A DNA stretch of 37,260 nt, from positions 1 through 37,260 of IMG/VR virus record IMGVR_UViG_3300036790_000230. The stretch is one strand, 5' to 3'. This stretch comes from a virus. Shown in pieces: positions 12,692-20,105 of the stretch; within the stretch, counting starts at the first letter, position 1, and each line of letters opens with the position of its first letter. Below the pieces are notes generated by a model. The model saw only the letters and a program-made list of their open reading frames with translations. It searched no databases and was not told where the DNA came from. Both the position numbers and the translations under genes were made by a program.

Positions 12692-13192
12692 GTGCCGTTC
12701 CCCAATCAGGCGACACAGTGGAAGCCGGGCCAGACGGGCAATCCGAACGGCCGGCCGCGCAAGGGGATCATCACCGGGGAGGCGGTCGACTACCTCCTCG
12801 AGATGCACCCCAAGCACGACGGGAAGACCCGGGCCCGGGTCATTGCCGAGCGCATGGTGGACATGGCCGAGACCGACCCGGATGCCCGGGAAAAGCTCCT
12901 CGACCGCGTCGAGGGCAAGCCGACTCAGTCGGTGGAGGCCAGCGTAACGACCCATGACGATCGCACCGCCGACGATCCCGAGCTCGATGGATATGCCGTC
13001 GAGCGGGCCCGCGCCCTCGCTCAAAAGGCGGATCGCGAGGCAAAGTCCGGCGGCGTTCGCGGCGATGGTGAGCCGGGGGCGGTGGACATGGGCGCCGCAT
13101 CTGGACCTGCTGAACGACCGGCTGATGGACGTGGCGGCGGGGAAGATCAGCCGCCTGCTGATCACGATGCCGCCCCGCCATGGCAAGAGTGA
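12692..13192 (+). CDS. DUF5681-type protein, small terminase candidate
   Basis: A 166-residue protein from GTG at 12692. The N-terminus QWKPGQTGNPNGRPRKG is the DUF5681 motif (PGxSGNPxGRPKG), common in genes directly upstream of large terminases and often regarded as small terminase or packaging partners. A helical domain follows (EAVDYLLEMHPKHDG, ARVIAERMVDMAE). The last 80 residues are Gly/Ala/Asp-rich and overlap the large terminase by 239 bp in another frame, so the essential part probably ends near residue 120. It lies 21 bp after the previous stop and starts the packaging module. Confidence 0.75.
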   Translation: MPFPNQATQWKPGQTGNPNGRPRKGIITGEAVDYLLEMHPKHDGKTRARVIAERMVDMAETDPDAREKLLDRVEGKPTQSVEASVTTHDDRTADDPELDGYAVERARALAQKADREAKSGGVRGDGEPGAVDMGAASGPAERPADGRGGGEDQPPADHDAAPPWQE

Positions 13193-14528
13193 GTTTGCGT
13201 CGAAATGGTTGCCGTCCTGGTATCTCGGCAACTTCCCCGACAACCGCGTCATCCTGGCGAGCTACGGCGCGTCGTTCGCCGCGAGCTGGGGCCGCAAGAC
13301 GCGGGACATCCTCAACGAGCACGGCCCCCGGCTGTTCGGCGTCTCGATCCGGAGCGACTCTAAGGCGGCCGACGAATGGCTGATCGAGGGGCGAGAGGGC
13401 GGGATGCAGACCTGCGGCGTCGGCGGCCCGCTGACCGGCAAGGGTGCCGACCTGTTGATCATCGACGACCCGGTCAAGAACGCCGAGGAGGCCAACTCCG
13501 AGGTATACCGTCAGAAGACGTGGGAGTGGTACACCAGCACCGCCTACACCCGGCTGGAGCCGGGCGGCGCGCTGGTGCTGATACAAACACGGTGGCACGA
13601 AGATGACCTCGCCGGACGAATCCTCGCCAACGCCGCCGAATCGGGGGAGCCATGGGTTGTCCTCAATCTGCCGGCCATTGCCGGTGAGGGAGATCAGCTT
13701 GGGCGATCGCCTGGTGAGCCGCTCTGGCCCGAGCGATTCGGGCTCGACGACTTCGACCGCATTCGCAAGGCCGTCGGCAGTTATCAGTTCAGCGCTCTGT
13801 ACGGCCAGTCTCCCACCCCCGCCGATGGAGGACTCTTCAAGCGGGCCTGGTTCCGATACTGGACTCCCGCGGGAAATGGCCACTATCGATTGGGGGCCGG
13901 AGGGGGGCTTGTATCGGTTGATCACTGTCGCCGGTTCGGCACGATGGACCTCGCGTTTTCCCTCAAGAAGACGGCCGACTTCACCGTGATCTGCGCATGG
14001 GCCGTGACGCCCCGATCCGACCTGATCCTGCTCGACATGGCCCGCTCCCGCATGGAGGCGCCGTCGCTGGTGCCGACCGCCAAGGACCTGTCGGACCGGT
14101 GGGACCTGGATTATCTGGGGATCGAGAAGATCCTGGGGCAGGCACTGGTGGTGAAGGAGGCGCAGGACAAGGGCATGACGGTCCGCCAGCTCATCCCCGA
14201 CGTGGACAAGATCACCCGCAGCATCCCGGCCCAGATCCGCATGGAGAACGGGCAGGTCTACCTGCCGCAGGGCCACCCCGACCTGGACGTAATCGAGAAG
14301 GAGTTGCTGACGTTCCCGCGCGGGACGCACGACGATATCGTGGACAACTTCAGCTACGCCGCGGCCGACATCAAGCGGTTCGGCGGGGCCGAGGAGCCGG
14401 CCGAGGTGCGGGAGGCGAGGGAGGAGGGCGAGAAGACGGTCGACAGGGCGAGGCGGCAGGAGCTCGATCGCCTCGCCCATGAAGACCCGTTCCATCCCAG
14501 GTGGTTCGACGGGGGTACCGATGGCTGA
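12954..14528 (+). CDS. terL: Phage terminase large subunit
   Basis: A 524-residue packaging motor and nuclease. Walker A is PPRHGKSE (residues 73-80), Walker B is LLIIDDP (167-173), and the coupling region includes TRWHEDDLAGRI. The C-terminal RNase H-like nuclease has acidic residues in GTMDLAFS, LDYLGIEKI and THDDIVDNF. Closest style is the terminase family with a separate C-terminal nuclease (phage_term_l). Start chosen as ATG 12954; the first 30 residues are Ser/Pro-rich, and later Mets at 12987 and 13065 are possible. It overlaps the DUF5681 gene by 239 bp, and the next gene starts before its stop. Confidence 0.95.
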   Translation: MTIAPPTIPSSMDMPSSGPAPSLKRRIARQSPAAFAAMVSRGRWTWAPHLDLLNDRLMDVAAGKISRLLITMPPRHGKSEFASKWLPSWYLGNFPDNRVILASYGASFAASWGRKTRDILNEHGPRLFGVSIRSDSKAADEWLIEGREGGMQTCGVGGPLTGKGADLLIIDDPVKNAEEANSEVYRQKTWEWYTSTAYTRLEPGGALVLIQTRWHEDDLAGRILANAAESGEPWVVLNLPAIAGEGDQLGRSPGEPLWPERFGLDDFDRIRKAVGSYQFSALYGQSPTPADGGLFKRAWFRYWTPAGNGHYRLGAGGGLVSVDHCRRFGTMDLAFSLKKTADFTVICAWAVTPRSDLILLDMARSRMEAPSLVPTAKDLSDRWDLDYLGIEKILGQALVVKEAQDKGMTVRQLIPDVDKITRSIPAQIRMENGQVYLPQGHPDLDVIEKELLTFPRGTHDDIVDNFSYAAADIKRFGGAEEPAEVREAREEGEKTVDRARRQELDRLAHEDPFHPRWFDGGTDG

Positions 14529-14781
14529 GGTTGTTTGTTGCCCTCGATGCCGAAAACCCGCCCTGGTCACGAGGACGCTCGTGGCGGCCCGGACGACGTT
14601 CATCTGCCGCGAATGTCGCATCGGCGCCGTCGAGCCGCCGTCTGGTACGGCCATCGCGTGGTTGGATGGCGGACCGGGCTGGCTCGAGCGGCTCAGGGCC
14701 ACCGTGGAGCATCAGGAGACGGTGCAGCAGATCCTGGAGAGCGACGATGAGGACCCAAGGTGGCAAAGGATGATGGTATGA
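14521..14781 (+). CDS. Small zinc-ribbon protein
   Basis: An 86-residue protein from ATG at 14521, inside the last codons of terL. CCPRCRKPALV and FICRECRIGAV form a four-cysteine zinc ribbon, followed by a helical acidic C-terminus (RLRATVEHQETVQQILES). No specific function known; small ribbons of this kind often sit beside phage packaging genes. Confidence 0.7.
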   Translation: MAEVVCCPRCRKPALVTRTLVAARTTFICRECRIGAVEPPSGTAIAWLDGGPGWLERLRATVEHQETVQQILESDDEDPRWQRMMV

Positions 14782-15068
14782 ACGGCAAGAAGGCGATCCT
14801 GGAGGCGATCCGGCGGGCGGCGGCCCTGGTCCACGAGAATCGGATCGAGGCACCGCTGGCCGATTTCCCCTGCGTGATGGAACATCTGCAGGCGGCGGCG
14901 GACGCCATCAGGAGCATCGACAAGATCCCGATCCAGGACATGCCCCCGGTGCGGTACGTCGAGTATGCTGACGCTTATCAGCCCGAGGAGCCTCCCGGGC
15001 CCGTCCCCGTCAAGCTTCGCGGGTTCACGTCCGAGCCCGTCCCCGTCAAGTTCCGGGGGTTCGCCTGA
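14778..15068 (+). CDS. Hypothetical protein with short C-terminal repeat
   Basis: A 96-residue protein from ATG at 14778 (ATGA overlap). An N-terminal helical region (KKAILEAIRRAAALVHENRI...) is followed by a Pro-rich end in which PVPVKLRGF and PVPVKFRGF repeat, from a 30-bp near-perfect DNA repeat (about 14998-15062). The repeat looks like a recent local duplication. Function unknown. The portal follows after 2 bp. Confidence 0.65.
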   Translation: MNGKKAILEAIRRAAALVHENRIEAPLADFPCVMEHLQAAADAIRSIDKIPIQDMPPVRYVEYADAYQPEEPPGPVPVKLRGFTSEPVPVKFRGFA

Positions 15069-15070
15069 GC

Positions 15071-16624
15071 TTGCCCGGCCTCCTCGACCGCGCCCGGATG
15101 TCGGTGGCCCGGATGATCGCACCGCGCCCGCGCAAGTCCGATCAGCAGAGGCCGCCCGGCCAGTTCAACCTCGGGACGTCCAATTGGTGGGGGGGCCCGG
15201 TCTATGTCGACGGGTTCGAGTCTCGCCGGGCGCCGACCCCGTACCAGCTCGTCGAGCGGTACAAGACGTTGGTCTTCGCGATGGCGGGCCGGAACCGGGA
15301 TGCCGTGAGCCGGCTGCCGATTCGGCTGTATGTGGACGGTTCGCGGGCGCAGGGCGGAAGGCCGCGGAGTGCCTGTGACCCCATCCGGGTGGGCCGCTCG
15401 GCCGCGGAGCGGTTCGTGCGGAACGGCATGGTCAGCGGGGCGGCGGTCGACCGGGTCTACGAGGTGCGCAACCACAAGATGCTCGACGTGCTCGACCGGC
15501 CCGACCCGGATGGCATCTTCGACCGCAAGGCGCTGATCGGCTTCCTGACGCTCTCCATGGACATCCTGGGCTCCGCCTACCTCGTGCCGGACGGAAACGG
15601 CTGGGATCGCGCGACGGGTGCCAGGGGGACGAATGCCCCCGAATGCCTGTGGGTGCTGTACTCGCAGTATGTCTACGGCCTCCCGCGGCCGTCGGACCCG
15701 CGGGTCGAATACTGGCAGTACTTCGCCGAGCGTATCCCGTTCGCCTCCGCCATCTGGTTCCGGCAGTCGGTCAGCCTGCGCCAGCCCTATGCCAGCGGCT
15801 ACAGCCCCGCCTATGCGGGTGACATGTACCAGGACCAGGAGCAGCGGATGGTCGCCATCGCCGATCAGTTGCTCGGCATGGGCCCGCGCCCGAATGTGGT
15901 GGTGAGCTCCAAGGACCCGATGATGCCGATGGGCGTCGACGCCAAGGAGCGGCTCAGGGCCGACCTCAACCGCAAGCAGGCCGGCCCGAACGCGGGCGGG
16001 GCGCTGGTGACCGACGGTTCGATCGAGGTCACGCCGATCAATCAGCCGCCCGCCGACTCGAGCTGGAAGGACCTCTCCGAGTACGACCGCAACTGCCTGG
16101 CATCGATCTTCGGCCAGCCGCCCACGTTCTACACGACCGACACGAACCTGGCGAACCTTCAGGCCGCCGACGAGCAGCATGCCCGGTTCGGGGTCGAGCC
16201 GCGGGGCTGGGCCATCGCCGGCAAGCTGACCCGGTTCGTGCAGGAGTTCGACCCCAGGCTATTCTTCGCCTTCGACGACGCCATTCAGGAAGATTCGGAG
16301 TCGAAGGAGAAGGTGATCTCGATGCGTCTGGCATCGGGCCGGACCGTGATCAATCAGGAGAACGAGGAAGATCGGTGGCCGCCGGTCAAGTGGGGTGACG
16401 AGCCGTGGTTGCCCTCGACCCTGAAGCAGCCGTCGATGATGCAGGCTGAGCACGAACAGGGGCTCGCGACGGCCAAGGCCGGCATCGAGCAGGGGCAGGC
16501 GAAGGCCGAGAACGAATCCAAGCTGACCAAGTTCCAGACGACCGAGACGGACACGGAAGAGCGGGCGCTGGTCGAGCGGGCGCGGTGGCTGATCGGTGAG
16601 ATCGAGGGGAGGAGGGCGGGATGA
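15071..16624 (+). CDS. Phage portal protein
   Basis: A 517-residue HK97-family portal, the dodecameric ring at the capsid vertex through which DNA passes. The N-terminal region (YQLVERYKTLVFAMAGRNRD) and the core (SMDILGSAYLVPDGNGW, GYSPAYAGDM, TPINQPPADSSWKDLSEYDR, IASIFGQPPTFY-like at LASIFGQPPTFYTTDTNLAN) follow the family order. A charged Glu/Lys-rich tail ends the protein. Start is TTG at 15071, just after the previous stop; an ATG exists at 15107. It overlaps the following gene at 16621. Confidence 0.92.
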   Translation: MPGLLDRARMSVARMIAPRPRKSDQQRPPGQFNLGTSNWWGGPVYVDGFESRRAPTPYQLVERYKTLVFAMAGRNRDAVSRLPIRLYVDGSRAQGGRPRSACDPIRVGRSAAERFVRNGMVSGAAVDRVYEVRNHKMLDVLDRPDPDGIFDRKALIGFLTLSMDILGSAYLVPDGNGWDRATGARGTNAPECLWVLYSQYVYGLPRPSDPRVEYWQYFAERIPFASAIWFRQSVSLRQPYASGYSPAYAGDMYQDQEQRMVAIADQLLGMGPRPNVVVSSKDPMMPMGVDAKERLRADLNRKQAGPNAGGALVTDGSIEVTPINQPPADSSWKDLSEYDRNCLASIFGQPPTFYTTDTNLANLQAADEQHARFGVEPRGWAIAGKLTRFVQEFDPRLFFAFDDAIQEDSESKEKVISMRLASGRTVINQENEEDRWPPVKWGDEPWLPSTLKQPSMMQAEHEQGLATAKAGIEQGQAKAENESKLTKFQTTETDTEERALVERARWLIGEIEGRRAG

Positions 16625-16809
16625 CCTACAGCGAACGAAAGAAGCTTGCTGACGCGGCGGTGGCATGGCTTGATGCCCTGCGCCGTCGGGGCAGCGACGT
16701 CCCCGACAGCCCGGTCAATCTCATGGGCGCATTGGATGCTCTCGGTGCACTCAGGCAGCCGGATTGGAACAAGATCGGTTGTCATTACGAGTACAAGGAT
16801 CAAGCTTGA
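16621..16809 (+). CDS. Small hypothetical protein after portal
   Basis: A 62-residue protein from ATG at 16621 (ATGA overlap with the portal). It is helical (KKLADAAVAWLDALRRRGSD) with a polar C-terminus (WNKIGCHYEYKDQA). Not recognised. Its stop overlaps a TTG start at 16806 that opens a long stop-free frame. Confidence 0.65.
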   Translation: MTYSERKKLADAAVAWLDALRRRGSDVPDSPVNLMGALDALGALRQPDWNKIGCHYEYKDQA

Positions 16810-18800
16810 GCCGCATCGCCGCCCTGCGATCGACCGTCGCCGAGCTGGAGCGGAAGTATCGCGCGCTGGGAGGGGATGATGGAATTCGTGGAACTGACGC
16901 CGGAGCAGGCTGCTGCGATCGATCGGGCGAAGCGGGAAATGTTCTGGAACGACCTGGATGCGGCCATGAAATACTGGGGCGGACCGGCGGCGGCAACCCC
17001 AACCACGACGACGACGGCAAGTTCGCCGCTTCCCCCGGCGGCGCAGGACACGGCAAGCACTGGGCCCGGCGGCAGCGGCGCAAGAAGCGGCTCAGGCGGA
17101 AGCTGCGCGAGCTGAAGGTGCAGCACAAGGCCGAGCGTCAGGGCCTGGCGCAGCGGCAGCGGGATCGGCATTGGAAGCATCGGGAGCGGTTCGACCGCAA
17201 GCGGGCGTCGCTCGACAAGCACCAGGCCCACGACCTCAAGCGGATGGACGCCGAGCACGCGCGCGAGATCCACGGGATGGAGCGGCGACGCGATCGCGAG
17301 CGGGTGCAGGAGTCGCGGCAGAAGGCGGGCGGCAAGGTCAACGACGAGCAGATCGCGAAGTGGGAGGCCGACCACGCCCGGGATGTCGAGTCGACGAAGG
17401 AGAGCAACGTCAAGATCCGCAAGGACCTGCAGGATACCCACGATTTCGATCGTGCCATCCTCCGGGACGAGCGGAAGGCGTGGGCCGATGATATCAAGGC
17501 CGAGCACGCGCGGCAGCGCAAGGGCCTGCTGAGGCGACATCGGGGCGAGCGGGATGAGGCGATCGAGGAGCACGGGTTCAGGCGACGGGAGGAGAGCAAT
17601 GGCAGATCGGCTCTATCGCGGGGGGGAGATGGATATCTACATCCCGGAGTCATGGCTGGCGGACGGGACATTGGAGGAAGTGGGCCGGGCCGCGGAACAG
17701 ATCCTCTCGAGCGGGACGACCTATCGCCAGCAGAGCGAAGCGATGAAGGAGCTTATGGGTCCGAAGACGGCGTTGGACGGATATATCACAGTGGTGTCGA
17801 AGCCGAAGGAGTAGCCGATGGACTGGACAGCTTTCACCGCGGGTATCTTGATCGGCGCGAACCTCGCGTGGGCCGCGGCGCTGCTGTGGCGGGCCCCCCG
17901 CGCATCGGCAAAGGCCGGACCCACAAGGCCTCCAACGCTGAGGCCATCCTCAAGCACTGCCTGCGAAGGCTCGGGCTGTCGGCATCGTATCGACACGATG
18001 AACTGACGGGCGAGCAGGCCATCGATCTCCTCGACGCCGTGCGGGACTATTCGCGGGCCTGGCTGCGACACGAGTGCGAGGCGCTGATCCGCCATTACGG
18101 GAGGGTGATCGATGATCAAGCTATCGCAGCAGCAGGCGAGGGCATTCGAACAGGCGATGCAGGAACGATTCATGGGGGGCAGTGCGGCATCGGTGGAGAT
18201 CATGACGGAAGAGGAATGGGCGGCGAGGTGCGCACTCTCTCTTCCGCCATGCGACACCATGTCGGCTACTTCTTCGACCGCGCCCGCAGCTTCATCCGAG
18301 AGTCCATCCTCGCCGGCGCCATGGCCCTCAGCGGACCCGAGGGCCTGACCCCCGATGACCTCGTCGAGGCGGATCGCCAGCATGCGGTGCAGGTCGCGTA
18401 CCTGGACCAGTTCCACCGCGATGTCGAGGTGCGCGGGCCGGCCGAGCTGTCGGAGCCGGGCCTCATGCCGCCGCCTGCCGACGCGATGACGGCACCCGAG
18501 ATGGCGGCGCGGGCCGAGATGTACGGCAGCGCGACGTGGGGCGCGGCCCATGAGATCAATCGCAGGGGGGTGATCCGGGACGGGAAGGCCGTGCGGGAGC
18601 GGCGGTTCCACTGGCGCGAGGTCGATCACCCCTGCGGGACATGTGCGGCCGAGAGCGGCAAGGGGTGGGTGCCGGTCGGCACGCTGCTGAAGATCGGCGA
18701 CTCGGAGTGCCTGGGCATCGGCTGCGACTGCTACTTCGTCTACAAAATGCCCGATGGGACGAATTTCATCACCCGGCGAGGATGGAGGAGGGCGGCGTGA
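16806..18800 (+). CDS. Minor head (MuF-like) composite frame
   Basis: One frame stays open for 664 codons from TTG 16806 to 18800. Coding quality (high GC at third positions) is in this frame only in parts: 16806-16875; about 16985-17595, with NPNHDDDGKFAASPGG then a long Arg/Lys/Glu coiled coil; about 17890-18111; and 18228-18800. The last part resembles minor capsid proteins, with HPCGTCAAESGKGWVPVGTL and CLGIGCDCYFVY cysteine pairs. Between these parts the neighbouring +1 frame carries separate small genes. It may be one protein, several (GTG starts at 17886 and 18228), or frameshift fusions. The head role is fairly sure; the gene structure is not. Confidence 0.5.
   Translation: MSRIAALRSTVAELERKYRALGGDDGIRGTDAGAGCCDRSGEAGNVLERPGCGHEILGRTGGGNPNHDDDGKFAASPGGAGHGKHWARRQRRKKRLRRKLRELKVQHKAERQGLAQRQRDRHWKHRERFDRKRASLDKHQAHDLKRMDAEHAREIHGMERRRDRERVQESRQKAGGKVNDEQIAKWEADHARDVESTKESNVKIRKDLQDTHDFDRAILRDERKAWADDIKAEHARQRKGLLRRHRGERDEAIEEHGFRRREESNGRSALSRGGDGYLHPGVMAGGRDIGGSGPGRGTDPLERDDLSPAERSDEGAYGSEDGVGRIYHSGVEAEGVADGLDSFHRGYLDRREPRVGRGAAVAGPPRIGKGRTHKASNAEAILKHCLRRLGLSASYRHDELTGEQAIDLLDAVRDYSRAWLRHECEALIRHYGRVIDDQAIAAAGEGIRTGDAGTIHGGQCGIGGDHDGRGMGGEVRTLSSAMRHHVGYFFDRARSFIRESILAGAMALSGPEGLTPDDLVEADRQHAVQVAYLDQFHRDVEVRGPAELSEPGLMPPPADAMTAPEMAARAEMYGSATWGAAHEINRRGVIRDGKAVRERRFHWREVDHPCGTCAAESGKGWVPVGTLLKIGDSECLGIGCDCYFVYKMPDGTNFITRRGWRRAA
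16876..17115 (+). CDS. Small gene, likely fuses into coiled-coil frame
   Basis: Starts ATGATG at 16876 right after GGGAGGGG, a strong ribosome site. The first 36 residues (MMEFVELTPEQAAAIDRAKR, then MFWNDLDAAMKYWGG) look genuine and have high third-position GC. After about 16985 this frame becomes PT-rich and poor, while the frame one base back becomes clearly coding (NPNHDDDGKF). A -1 shift here would give a natural minor-head protein. As written it is a 79-residue protein. Confidence 0.5.
   Translation: MMEFVELTPEQAAAIDRAKREMFWNDLDAAMKYWGGPAAATPTTTTTASSPLPPAAQDTASTGPGGSGARSGSGGSCAS
17599..17814 (+). CDS. Small hypothetical protein in head module
   Basis: A 71-residue protein (MADRLYRGGEMDIYIPESWL...) with GGAGGAG five bases before ATG 17599. 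Third positions are strongly G/C. A beta-hairpin start and helical end (EEVGRAAEQILSSG) are visible, with no known family. It is nested in the long composite frame, which in this stretch has poor coding quality. It ends in TAG, 3 bp before the next start. Confidence 0.65.
   Translation: MADRLYRGGEMDIYIPESWLADGTLEEVGRAAEQILSSGTTYRQQSEAMKELMGPKTALDGYITVVSKPKE
17818..18006 (+). CDS. Membrane-helix N-terminus, frame changes at C-run
   Basis: Starts at ATG 17818 behind AAGGAG. Residues 1-26 (MDWTAFTAGILIGANLAWAA...) form one membrane helix and are good coding sequence. At a run of six Cs (17894-17899) the coding signal moves to the -1 frame (RIGKGRTHKASNAEAILKHC). The remaining 36 codons of this frame are low quality. 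The true product is either a 62-residue protein or a fusion into the composite frame. Confidence 0.5.
   Translation: MDWTAFTAGILIGANLAWAAALLWRAPRASAKAGPTRPPTLRPSSSTACEGSGCRHRIDTMN
18112..18348 (+). CDS. Small gene before minor capsid segment
   Basis: ATG 18112 follows GGGAGGG by six bases. The first 40 residues (MIKLSQQQARAFEQAMQERF, EIMTEEEWAAR) are good coding sequence; after 18228 the frame becomes Ser/Pro-rich while the -1 frame takes over as the minor capsid segment. It is either a 78-residue protein overlapping its neighbour by about 120 bp or the start of a frameshift product. Confidence 0.5.
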   Translation: MIKLSQQQARAFEQAMQERFMGGSAASVEIMTEEEWAARCALSLPPCDTMSATSSTAPAASSESPSSPAPWPSADPRA

Positions 18801-19402
18801 GTTATGATTCCCGTCCTGATACCTATGCGCACATCCAGATGGTCCAGGGTCTCCTTGGCCGCGTGATCCGGCTGCTGACGAGGCGATCCGAGGCCCACGA
18901 CCGATCGAAGCTCGTCAGTCCCGAGGTTGAGGCGTTCGACGAGTTCACGGGCAGGCTCCGCGGCCTGACGTACGGCTCCGACGAGTACCGGGCGTGCCTC
19001 GCCGCGATGAAGCCGGCGCTCGACCACCACTACTCGCAGAACAGCCATCACCCCGAGCACTACCGTTGGCGATGCGGCGTCTGCGACCGTCGATGCCGCG
19101 ACGCGGAATGGGAAGTTGCCCCGCAAGGTCCGAACGACTCAGGCTTACGGTACTGCCCGGATTGTTGCCGCCACGGGATGATCTACGAGGCGTGGCTCAA
19201 GGCCGAGACGGACAAGGGCCTTCGCGGGATGACGCTCCTGGACCTGGTCGAGATGCTCTGCGACTGGAAGGCCGCGACGATGCGTCATGCCGATGGCGAC
19301 ATCCGGCGGTCGATCGAGATCAATCAGGGTCGATTCGGCTATTCGGATGAACTGATGCAAGTATTCCTCAATACGCTCGATGAGATCCAGGACGACGAAT
19401 GA
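18797..19402 (+). CDS. DUF5662-like protein with zinc cysteines
   Basis: A 201-residue protein from GTG at 18797 (GTGA overlap). HDRSKLVSPEVEAFDEFTGR and LDHHYSQNSHHPEHY match the DUF5662 pattern (HD..K..., N.HH.EY), thought to be an HD-like metal-binding fold. A cysteine-rich insert (CGVCDRRC and YCPDCCRHG) probably binds zinc. The C-terminal helices (TLLDLVEMLCDWKAATMRH) finish the domain. Enzyme activity unknown; such genes occur scattered in phage genomes and also as stand-alone accessory genes. Confidence 0.75.
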   Translation: MSYDSRPDTYAHIQMVQGLLGRVIRLLTRRSEAHDRSKLVSPEVEAFDEFTGRLRGLTYGSDEYRACLAAMKPALDHHYSQNSHHPEHYRWRCGVCDRRCRDAEWEVAPQGPNDSGLRYCPDCCRHGMIYEAWLKAETDKGLRGMTLLDLVEMLCDWKAATMRHADGDIRRSIEINQGRFGYSDELMQVFLNTLDEIQDDE

Positions 19403-19905
19403 TCTCCGTCACCTCCACCATCAACTGGCTGGGCCAGAAGGTGATCGACGGCGTTCTGGGCGACATCGACATACGCATGAACCGGGCCGGCCAGAAGTTC
19501 GTCGATCAGGTCCACGCCACCGTCCACGTCAAGACCGGTGCGATGCGGGCCGGGGCGTTCTATCGCGTCGAGGACCGCACGCTGATCCTCGGCGACACGG
19601 CCCCACACACGATGTTCGAGGCCTTCGGGACGCGGTTCCGGCCCGGCCATCCTCAGTATCTCGAGGCCATCAATTCGATCGGCTCCACGCTCGGATTCGA
19701 CCTCGAGATGAACTTCGTCGTGCCGCACATCAGCAGCCCGCTCATCGCCCACGGGGGCCGGTTCATCGTCCCGAGCGCCATCCAGCCGAAGCCGTTGACG
19801 CAGGCCCAGCACCGGCATGTGCGGGAGAATCTGGCTCCGGCCCTGAAGCGACTGCACCGGGGCAACGTGAAGAAGGCGAAGATGCGCGTCCGGAGGTTCG
19901 ACTGA
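19399..19905 (+). CDS. HK97 gp10-like neck/tail completion protein
   Basis: A 168-residue protein. VHVKTGAMRAGAFYRVEDR followed by MFEAFGTRFRPGHPQYLEAI matches the HK97 gp10 pattern (TGxLRxS... EFGT...PxxPFL..A), a protein of the head-tail or tail-terminator region. It is unusual here because it lies before the protease and capsid genes instead of after them. The basic C-terminus (RGNVKKAKMRVRRFD) ends where the next gene's CTG start overlaps. Confidence 0.75.
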   Translation: MISVTSTINWLGQKVIDGVLGDIDIRMNRAGQKFVDQVHATVHVKTGAMRAGAFYRVEDRTLILGDTAPHTMFEAFGTRFRPGHPQYLEAINSIGSTLGFDLEMNFVVPHISSPLIAHGGRFIVPSAIQPKPLTQAQHRHVRENLAPALKRLHRGNVKKAKMRVRRFD

Positions 19906-20105
19906 GTGCCGTGATCCGCGCCTACGATGCTGCGATTGAGCGGGAGGTAGATCGGGAGGTGCACCTCTGGGAGGAGCACTTCCGTTCCGAGGATGCCAGG
20001 GCGGACGCGGCCGGGTTGCCGCGTCCCTGGCATCCGCATGTCGGCCGGGAATATCTCCGTGCCGAGATCCTCCGACAACGTTCGCGAGATGGGGCCGTCA
20101 AATGA
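19902..20105 (+). CDS. Small protein duplicating protease N-terminus
   Basis: A 67-residue protein. Its first 13 residues (LSAVIRAYDAAIE) match the first residues of the protease just downstream (MTAVIRAYDAAID), with the DNA also alike. If the match is homologous, translation starts at CTG 19902, which has GGAGG five bases upstream and overlaps the previous stop; the first ordinary start is GTG 19911. The rest is charged and Trp/His-rich. It may be a truncated duplicate of the protease leader. Confidence 0.6.
   Translation: MSAVIRAYDAAIEREVDREVHLWEEHFRSEDARADAAGLPRPWHPHVGREYLRAEILRQRSRDGAVK

Noticed and set aside
12840-14702. A 620-codon - strand frame across terL
   Set aside because: Shadow of the large terminase; no domain and Arg/Pro-rich composition.
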